This document shows, piece by piece, positions 32,224 to 38,396 of a stretch of 40,618 nt of DNA. A model generated the notes under the pieces. That model worked only from the letters and a program-made list of their open reading frames with translations, did not search any database and was not told where the DNA came from. The DNA lies in the NCBI GenBank assembly GCA_024683455.1, contig JAIKYE010000018.1, positions 1-40,618 on the forward strand. The letters run 5' to 3'. This DNA is from Bacteroidaceae bacterium (GTDB lineage Bacteria > Bacteroidota > Bacteroidia > Bacteroidales > Bacteroidaceae). Within the stretch, counting starts at the first letter, position 1. Every line of letters starts with the position of its first letter. Made by a program: the position numbers and the translations under genes.

Positions 32224-32255
32224 AAGATTTTTCCACTTGTAGCTTATTTTGTTCA

Positions 32256-32263
32256 TAGCTTTG
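32256..32263 (+). promoter_or_regulatory. -7 element of the DUF2723-DUF3098 transcript
   Basis: TAGCTTTG is an exact TAnnTTTG match, 23 bases before the start codon at 32287. A TTG lies at a shorter than ideal distance (about 16 bases), consistent with an activator-assisted promoter below the direct repeats. Confidence 0.55.
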
Positions 32264-32286
32264 CGACGTGATTTTAAACGCAAAGC

Positions 32287-35157
32287 ATGATGCAACAAAA
32301 AACATTTCAGAGAATCAACACCTGTATGGCATGGCTAATGTCTGTCATTGCCGCTATTGTTTATGGTCTGACCGTTGAGCCCACGGCCAGCCTTTGGGAT
32401 TGTCCCGAATTTATTGCGTGTGGCTACAAATTAGAGATTGGACATCCGCCTGGGGCACCCTTCTTCATGCTGGTTGCCAACTTGTTTTCACAGTTGGCCA
32501 GCAATCCTTCACAAGTGGCATTGATGGTAAACCTGCTTTCAACACTCCTCAGTGCGGGCTGCATCTTTTTCCTTTTCCTTACTATTACACATTTTGCAAG
32601 GCAAAGCTTTCTGAGTGAAAAAACAAATCAATTATCTATTCAGAGAGTTATCACCGTCGAAGCATGCGGCATGGTGGGAGCCTTAATTTATACCTTCAGC
32701 GATACTTTCTGGTTCTCGGCTGTCGAGGCAGAGGTCTATGCCTTCTCCAGTTTCCTGACAGCACTGATGTTCTGGTTAATTCTAAAATGGGAGGATGAAG
32801 CTGACAATCCGCGCAGCGACCGATGGATAATCCTCATTGCCTACATCACAGGCCTTTCCATTGGTGTTCACTTACTCTGTCTGCTATGCCTACCTGCCAT
32901 GTCTTACGTGGTTTACTTCCGTAAGACAAAGCACGTTACCAGACTGGGAATACTAAAGACCCTCTTGACGGGTAGCCTGCTAGTGGTAGTAATCCTGTAT
33001 GGCATAATACCAGGAGTGGTCAGGATGGGCGGATGGGCAGAACTTCTATTCACCAATGTACTGCATTGTCCGTACAACACAGGTCTCATCTGTTACATTG
33101 TTTTGCTGACCGTTGGGCTGGTCTATCTATATTATAAGGTAAAGCAAAGAACAGTGAAACTATCGGTCGCATGTGTGCTGATGATACTAGCTGGATACAG
33201 CAGCTATGGCGTTATCTTTATCAGGGCCAATGCCAATACGCCCATGTGCGAGAATGCTCCTGGTAACATTTTTACCTTAGGCAGTTACCTGAATCGTGAG
33301 CAGTATGGAGAGACACCGCTACTCTACGGCCATGCTTACAGTAGCGAGCCCCTTTACGAAGCACAGGGAGATTATCTGGTATGGAAGAAACAAGAGGGGA
33401 AGGCCATCTACCGCCCGTCGGCAGACTCCACCAAACAGCAATACGAAGTCATACGTCACGACGTCAAATACATCTATAAAGACAATATGTTCTTCCCTCG
33501 TATGCAATCTTCACGACACCAAAAGGCATACGAGCAGTGGATGGGTGGCGTCAAGAAAAAGGGTAATCTACCTACCACAATGGAGAACCTACGCTTCTTC
33601 CTCTCCTATCAGGTCAACTTTATGTACTGGCGCTATTTCATGTGGAACTTTGTGGGCAGACAGAACAATATTCAAGGAAACGGCGAGGTAGAACATGGCA
33701 ACTGGATAACAGGCTTCAAGTGGATAGACGATAGGCTACTAGGGTGCGACACTTCAAAGCTACCTTCCGACCTGAAGGAGAACAAGGGTCGTAACGTCTT
33801 CTATGCCATGCCGCTTCTGCTTGGATTATTAGGGTTGTTCTGGCAGTACAGCAAGGGAAGTGAGGGCAGGAGACAGTTTCTGATAGTGCTGTTGTTGTTC
33901 ATTATGACCGGCCTTGCCATTGTGGTTTATCTGAACCAGACACCTATGCAACCACGCGAACGCGACTATGCCTATGCAGGCTCCTTCTATGCCTTTGCCA
34001 TCTGGTGCGGACTGGGAGTAGCGGGATTAAGCGAAAGAGTCAAAAGTGAAAAATGCGGAATAGTTTTGTCTGTTGTTGCTGGGTTATTAGGACTGGCCGT
34101 TCCCTTTCAGATGGCTTCGCAGACATGGGACGATCATGACCGTTCTGACCGTTATACATGCCGTGACTTCGGAGCCAACTATCTGGAAAGTATGCAACGT
34201 AAGGGAAAACCTATTATCATCACCAATGGTGATAATGACACATTCCCTCTCTGGTACAATCAAGAGGTGGAGGGCGTCCGCACCGATACACGCGACTGTA
34301 ACATGGAGTACTTGCAAACCGACTGGTACATCGACCAGATGAAGCGTCCGGCTTACGACTCCCCTGCTTTGCCCATAAGTTGGGAGCACAAAGACTATCA
34401 AGAAGGTCGCATGGAGTATGTGCCCGTCAATGTAGACAGCATCAGCATAGGAGACTGCGTCATTTCGCTGAAGGACAAGAAGGGACTCTACAAAAACGAG
34501 CTGATGGTGCTGGGGATGCTTTCGCAGGCCAACTGGCAACGTCCCGTCTATCTGTCCATCAGTGTAGGATCCAGTGTGCTCCCCTTCTTGCGTGACCATT
34601 TGGTACTGGAGGGACTGGCATACCGCATCTCCCCTGCCGCCACAGGCAAGCAAGTGGATGTGGAACGGCTCTACGACAATATCATGCACCGATTCCGTTA
34701 TGGAGGTCTCAACCACAAAGGCATCTATGTGGATGAGGACGTCAAGCGACTGGCCAACACCCACCAACTCATAATGAGCATACTCATCGACTCCCTGCTG
34801 CAGCACAACGATGTGGAACGGGCATTGAAGGTATGCCGGAAATGGCAGCATGAGATGCCCTCTGAGAATGTCCCCTATACAGAGGACGCCCTGCCCATGG
34901 CCCGATGTTATTACATAGCCGAAATGGCTCAGAAGGGCGATGCCATCGTATGCAATCTGCTGCAGCGTTCCGTAGAGTGGCTCTCGTGGATAGAGACCAT
35001 CAGCCCTGGACGACGCGCTGGGTCGCTCCGTTCCCATAACACCTGGATGCGTACCCTTTTGCTGTCGCTGGCTATAGCCGACAAATATGACAGAAAAGAA
35101 ATCATTAACCAATACAAGCACAGATATGAACACTTCATTCAGCAAGAAACTAACTAG
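32287..35157 (+). CDS. DUF2723-family (TMEM260-like) polytopic membrane glycosyltransferase candidate
   Basis: A 956-residue protein. The N-terminal half has about ten or more membrane spans. The first loop holds the DUF2723 signature SLWDCPEFIACGYKLE (acidic D38 and E41), followed by IGHPPGAPFF. The C-terminal 350 residues are soluble and probably periplasmic. The human member TMEM260 is a protein O-mannosyltransferase, and the acidic pair in the first loop is placed like the catalytic acid of GT-C enzymes. A role in glycosylating exported proteins or envelope lipids from a lipid-linked sugar is therefore likely; the sugar is unknown. The gene lies behind its own promoter and Pho-like repeats and overlaps the DUF3098 gene by 32 bases. 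Confidence 0.85.
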   Translation: MMQQKTFQRINTCMAWLMSVIAAIVYGLTVEPTASLWDCPEFIACGYKLEIGHPPGAPFFMLVANLFSQLASNPSQVALMVNLLSTLLSAGCIFFLFLTITHFARQSFLSEKTNQLSIQRVITVEACGMVGALIYTFSDTFWFSAVEAEVYAFSSFLTALMFWLILKWEDEADNPRSDRWIILIAYITGLSIGVHLLCLLCLPAMSYVVYFRKTKHVTRLGILKTLLTGSLLVVVILYGIIPGVVRMGGWAELLFTNVLHCPYNTGLICYIVLLTVGLVYLYYKVKQRTVKLSVACVLMILAGYSSYGVIFIRANANTPMCENAPGNIFTLGSYLNREQYGETPLLYGHAYSSEPLYEAQGDYLVWKKQEGKAIYRPSADSTKQQYEVIRHDVKYIYKDNMFFPRMQSSRHQKAYEQWMGGVKKKGNLPTTMENLRFFLSYQVNFMYWRYFMWNFVGRQNNIQGNGEVEHGNWITGFKWIDDRLLGCDTSKLPSDLKENKGRNVFYAMPLLLGLLGLFWQYSKGSEGRRQFLIVLLLFIMTGLAIVVYLNQTPMQPRERDYAYAGSFYAFAIWCGLGVAGLSERVKSEKCGIVLSVVAGLLGLAVPFQMASQTWDDHDRSDRYTCRDFGANYLESMQRKGKPIIITNGDNDTFPLWYNQEVEGVRTDTRDCNMEYLQTDWYIDQMKRPAYDSPALPISWEHKDYQEGRMEYVPVNVDSISIGDCVISLKDKKGLYKNELMVLGMLSQANWQRPVYLSISVGSSVLPFLRDHLVLEGLAYRISPAATGKQVDVERLYDNIMHRFRYGGLNHKGIYVDEDVKRLANTHQLIMSILIDSLLQHNDVERALKVCRKWQHEMPSENVPYTEDALPMARCYYIAEMAQKGDAIVCNLLQRSVEWLSWIETISPGRRAGSLRSHNTWMRTLLLSLAIADKYDRKEIINQYKHRYEHFIQQETN

Positions 35158-35341
35158 CCGACGGATTATCATCGTAGCGTGCCTGCTCATTCTGGCAGGT
35201 TACGTCCTGATGTCGGGTCCCTGTAGTACAGGACAAGCCTTCTGCCCCGAAATCTTCTCTGTCCGCAGGATTGTCATTGCCCCTCAGCTATGCCTTGCAG
35301 GCTACCTGCTTATCATCGTCGGAATATTGAGAAAGAGGTAA
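35126..35341 (+). CDS. DUF3098-family small membrane protein
   Basis: A 71-residue protein from ATG 35126 (MNTSFSKKLTSRR). It has two hydrophobic spans separated by the family pattern AGYVLMSGP ... CPEIFSVRRIVIAPQLCLAGY. The frame is open further upstream to 35087, but the shorter form matches the family. The function is unknown. As far as I recall, DUF3098 genes usually lie beside ftsX and uppP; here it overlaps the end of the DUF2723 gene by 32 bases, so the two proteins are translated together and may act together in the envelope. A terminator follows. Confidence 0.7.
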   Translation: MNTSFSKKLTSRRIIIVACLLILAGYVLMSGPCSTGQAFCPEIFSVRRIVIAPQLCLAGYLLIIVGILRKR

Positions 35342-35347
35342 CAAACA

Positions 35348-35374
35348 AAAGGCGAGCCCACTGGGTTCGCCTTT
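35348..35374. terminator. Bidirectional rho-independent terminator
   Basis: AAAGGCGAGCCC at 35348-35359 pairs with GGGTTCGCCTTT at 35363-35374 around a 3-base loop (12 bp, one G-T). A/T-rich ends on both sides allow it to end the DUF3098 transcript and the convergent hydrolase transcript. Confidence 0.85.
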
Positions 35375-35402
35375 AATACATTATTATATTATATCATAAT
35401 AC

Positions 35403-36698
35403 CTATTTCGACGTCTTTATCCAATCAATGATTTCCCGAAGAACTTCGGGTGCGATGGTTTCTTCCATCAGCGCATAATCTCCTCTGACGCCAGTAGAAC
35501 TGCGCTGAAAGTAATGGTTTAGGTCATCATATGCAATTATTTTATGCTTGCAGTTGGTCAGCCCATCCTCCAGAATGGAAAGATTCGACTGATAGTCAAC
35601 CTCTTGGTCCATCTTGCCATTGAGGGCAAGGACTGGACATTTAATCGCAGGCAGGAAGTAGGAAGCACCCACATCAAGCATACGCTTAAAATACGGCTTA
35701 GAGACCTGCCTTATCGTAAAATCCATCCAAGACTGTAATTTCTCAGGAACGGGGGGAATATCCTTAAGCGGCTGTCCCGAAGCAATCCTATCAATGGCAA
35801 TAAAGTTGGCAATCATGAACGAATCAACCTCTTCTTCCGTAAAGCCCGTCTCTTCTAACGCAATACTGTTCTGCCATATCAGGTTTTTCTTGAATTCTAA
35901 GGTTACACCTGCAAGGGAAACAATAAAGTCTGTCTTTCCTGCGGCTGCGAGCTTAAGGGCAATGGTACCGCCAATGTCGTGACCTATAACGCCCACATTC
36001 TTGAAACGTTTGCGTAGGAAATCGATACCTGCAGCGGCATCTTCCTCCATATCATATATATCGAATTTATTATAGAAATCCACGGTATCGCCATAGCATC
36101 GGTCGTCATACCGGAGCGAGGCAATCCCGTTACGGGCAAGGGCATCGGCTATGACGGCGAAGGGTTTATGGTCGAAGATTGTATTGTCCCTGTCTTGTTG
36201 CCCAATACGAGTTACAAGGAGCACCACGGGTGTACGAGACGAACATTTCTGGGGAAGCGACAATGTTCCGTGTAGCGTATATTCCCCACTCTGAAACGAC
36301 ACCTCCTTGGTTTTATATGGGAAGGGTTCCTTTGGCGTCTGAGGATGGTCTATCTTGAAGCCTTCTTCTCCTGGCTTGAGAATAAGAGGCTTGAGGGTTT
36401 CTAATTGAATGATGTTACCTGTAATCATGTCGCCTTCTTTAGACATTTCACCTACAAAGGTTATGTTTATACTAGGCATGTCAATTTTCAGTTTACCATC
36501 TTCCGTGTAACTTTTGTCCGCTGCAAGCTTCTGATTCTGTGCTGTAAAGTGTACGTAGCAATTGTCATCATCGAGATGGAAAACCAATGGAAGTTTTCTG
36601 TCTCCAAGGTCTACCACCACACTCCATGGACCTTTCTGTGCATTGGCACCCATAATGCCTGTAATAAACAGCAATGCAGTAATAAATGTGTGTTTCAT
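35403..36698 (-). CDS. Secreted alpha/beta-hydrolase with Asp at the nucleophile position
   Basis: A 431-residue protein with a signal peptide (1-20) and a beta-rich N-terminal domain (about 22-110) typical of a secreted Bacteroidetes hydrolase family. The alpha/beta-hydrolase domain follows. The nucleophile elbow is GHDIGG (D241) where the family normally has GHSxGG; the codon is GAC. The acid D364 (LNGKMDQEV) and H395 (DLNHYF) are present. Two further conserved stretches are altered: the usual VTGSG is VTRIG (residues 162-166), and DDRG is DDRC (198-201). An Asp nucleophile with Asp and His is the set used by haloalkane dehalogenases and epoxide hydrolases, but loss of activity is also possible. 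It has its own promoter. Confidence 0.8.
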   Translation of the reverse strand: MKHTFITALLFITGIMGANAQKGPWSVVVDLGDRKLPLVFHLDDDNCYVHFTAQNQKLAADKSYTEDGKLKIDMPSINITFVGEMSKEGDMITGNIIQLETLKPLILKPGEEGFKIDHPQTPKEPFPYKTKEVSFQSGEYTLHGTLSLPQKCSSRTPVVLLVTRIGQQDRDNTIFDHKPFAVIADALARNGIASLRYDDRCYGDTVDFYNKFDIYDMEEDAAAGIDFLRKRFKNVGVIGHDIGGTIALKLAAAGKTDFIVSLAGVTLEFKKNLIWQNSIALEETGFTEEEVDSFMIANFIAIDRIASGQPLKDIPPVPEKLQSWMDFTIRQVSKPYFKRMLDVGASYFLPAIKCPVLALNGKMDQEVDYQSNLSILEDGLTNCKHKIIAYDDLNHYFQRSSTGVRGDYALMEETIAPEVLREIIDWIKTSK

Positions 36699-36734
36699 TC
36701 TCGTTTCAATTTAAAGTTAATAGTATTTCTGCTA

Positions 36735-36742
36735 CAAAAATA
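36735..36742 (-). promoter_or_regulatory. -7 element of the secreted hydrolase gene
   Basis: The minus strand reads TATTTTTG, an exact TAnnTTTG match, 37 bases before the start codon at 36698. No exact -33 TTTG was seen at the right distance. Confidence 0.55.
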
Positions 36743-36906
36743 AGAAATTATATAGAAACATTTATTTTTTTAATTAAGTTTTTTCTATTATTTTTTATTT
36801 GATGGAGCAGCCGCGAGGTTATATCTCACTTATACATGTTTAACTGTTCTACCTGTTCGGATAAAAAATAAATCGAATTTTATTTCGTTTATCTCTCACT
36901 TTATCG

Positions 36907-36914
36907 TATCTTTG
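36907..36914 (+). promoter_or_regulatory. Probable promoter of the RND efflux leader transcript
   Basis: TATCTTTG matches the -7 element and is followed by GCAATAT. Upstream the nearest -33-like string is TTTCG, one base off. It is the only good plus-strand match in the region, so it probably drives the efflux operon through a long leader. Confidence 0.5.
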
Positions 36915-36987
36915 CAATATCTAAGACCTAAAATAAACATGAAGCCATGAAATTCGAACAGATATCAACTCCGTTTATACTCTTCAT

Positions 36988-37075
36988 GGGAACACGCTGT
37001 TTCTCCGGCGGTAACACTTTGTTTCTCCCGTGGTAACACTTTGTTTCTCCCGTGGTAACACCTTGTTTCCTCCTT
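36988..37075 (+). repeat. Four tandem 22-bp repeats
   Basis: Copies at 36988-37009 (degenerate), 37010-37031, 37032-37053 (identical to the second) and 37054-37075 (slightly altered). Each starts GGTAACAC and contains TTGTTTCTCC. There are no spacers, so this is not CRISPR. The 22-base period breaks any reading frame, so it is not a peptide repeat. Confidence 0.8.
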
Positions 37076-37163
37076 GGCAATAAAAAAGGATGGCAAACCT
37101 TAATTATAGCACAAAACCTTAAAAGACTAAATAGCCATATATTCAATCTAATTCTACAATATC

Positions 37164-37206
37164 ATGAAAAAAATCACCAATAGGTAGCGAGCAGACTCCT
37201 GCTACC
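37164..37206 (+). promoter_or_regulatory. Possible leader peptide and hairpin before the RND operon
   Basis: A seven-codon ORF (MKKITNR, 37164-37187) has its stop inside the left arm of a hairpin, GGTAGC at 37183-37188 with GCTACC at 37201-37206. An alternative hairpin AGCAG/CTGCT (37190-37194 with 37199-37203) is mutually exclusive with it. This could be a translation-sensing switch, but the stems are short and chance is possible. Confidence 0.25.
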
Positions 37207-37251
37207 ATCACAATAAAAAAATATAAATAAGGAAAATTAAACTAATACATT

Positions 37252-38367
37252 ATGAGAAAAATGATGAATTGGGTGCTTGTCACCGCAGTCGGACTGGCAT
37301 CGTGTGGCGTGGACGAGCCCAAGGAGACACAGACGTCGTTCGAAACAATGACAGTAGAGAAATCAAACATTGAGCTCCCCTATAAGTTCAGTGCCAGGAT
37401 GAAAGGTCAGAACGACGTGACGGTAACGCCACAGGTTAGTGGCCAGTTGGTAAAGATTTGTGTGACCGAAGGACAGCAAGTGAAACGAGGGCAGACACTC
37501 TTTGTTATCGACCAACGCAACGCTCAACTGGAGTTGGAGGCCGCACAGGCCAATCTGCAGGCAGCACTGGCTCAGGAGAACTCTGACAAACTGGAGTATG
37601 AGTCAAACAAGAACCTGTTTGAGAAGAAAATCGTGAGTAGCTATATGCTGAACAACTCAGAGAATTCCTACAAGCAGGCACAGGCTGCAGTAGCTCAGGC
37701 GAAGGCATCAGTGAATCGTGCAAAGGTAAACCTCGGCTTCTGTACCATCACAGCATCCGTATCCGGAATTATCGGCGAGATCCCCGTACGAGTCGGCGAC
37801 CAAGTTTCACCATTGACACAACTGACCATGTTAAGCGGCAACACAACGATGTATGCTGAGTTTTCGGTAACGGAAAACATTGTAGAGACTATGGTGCAGG
37901 AAGGCATGAAGGCTGACGATATAGAGGAACATATTGCGAACTTGCCCGAAGCAACCTTTGTCATGAAGAATGGTACGGAGTATCCCCATAAAGGCCGTGT
38001 CATCAGCCTGACGGGTATCGTAAATGCAACAACTGGATCGTTGACTGCCAAGGTATCGTTCCCCAATCCCGACGGCCATTTATACTCCGGCATACAGGGT
38101 ACGATAGTGATGAACTTTGCAGAGAAGAATGTGATTATCATTCCCCAAAATGCTGTCGTACGTCTTCAGGACAAGGCACAGGTCTATAAAGTTCAGGCGG
38201 ACAGTACTGCCACTGCCATCGACGTAACGACAGAAGATACTGGCAATGGCAAGGACTTCATTGTAACCAGTGGATTGAATGCTGGTGACAAGATTGTGAC
38301 CACTGGTGCCAACAATGTGACGGAGGGTCAGAAGGTGCTCTTCCCAGAGGAAAAGGCGAAGAAATGA
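37252..38367 (+). CDS. RND efflux periplasmic membrane fusion lipoprotein
   Basis: A 371-residue adaptor of the AcrA/MexA type. It has a lipobox LASC near residue 18, so it is anchored in the inner membrane. The lipoyl halves are VTVTPQVSGQLVKICVTEGQ and VNLGFCTITASVSGIIGEI, flanking a coiled-coil hairpin from about residue 85 to 150 (LELEAAQANLQAAL, QAQAAVAQAKASVNRAK). A beta-barrel and a membrane-proximal domain follow. It links the pump encoded 29 bases downstream to an outer-membrane channel that would lie beyond the window. It is preceded by a long repeat-bearing leader region. Substrates, typically drugs, bile salts or lipids, cannot be read from sequence. Confidence 0.93.
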   Translation: MRKMMNWVLVTAVGLASCGVDEPKETQTSFETMTVEKSNIELPYKFSARMKGQNDVTVTPQVSGQLVKICVTEGQQVKRGQTLFVIDQRNAQLELEAAQANLQAALAQENSDKLEYESNKNLFEKKIVSSYMLNNSENSYKQAQAAVAQAKASVNRAKVNLGFCTITASVSGIIGEIPVRVGDQVSPLTQLTMLSGNTTMYAEFSVTENIVETMVQEGMKADDIEEHIANLPEATFVMKNGTEYPHKGRVISLTGIVNATTGSLTAKVSFPNPDGHLYSGIQGTIVMNFAEKNVIIIPQNAVVRLQDKAQVYKVQADSTATAIDVTTEDTGNGKDFIVTSGLNAGDKIVTTGANNVTEGQKVLFPEEKAKK

Positions 38368-38396
38368 TAGTTTACAATTGAAATAAGAACTTCCGC

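Larger units (their letters stand above)
36699..37251. other. 553-base intergenic region with promoters, repeats and possible leader ORFs
   Basis: The hydrolase promoter occupies its first 45 bases and a plus-strand promoter lies at 36907-36914. Four 22-bp repeats follow at 36988-37075. A 29-codon ORF starts at 36947 and runs into the repeats. A seven-codon ORF (MKKITNR) at 37164-37187 ends in a small hairpin. No larger gene is supported on either strand. From the 36907 promoter the RND genes would have a leader of about 330 bases. Confidence 0.6.

Noticed and set aside
34087..35190. 367-residue open frame antisense to the DUF2723 gene
   Set aside because: It lies entirely opposite a well-supported gene, shows no recognisable domain and mirrors the codon pattern of the other strand.
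36988..37075. CRISPR array
   Set aside because: The repeats are directly adjacent without unique spacers and no cas gene is present.
36928..37146. 72-residue minus-strand frame through the 22-bp repeats
   Set aside because: A 22-base period changes frame with each copy, there is no recognisable start signal and the product looks random.
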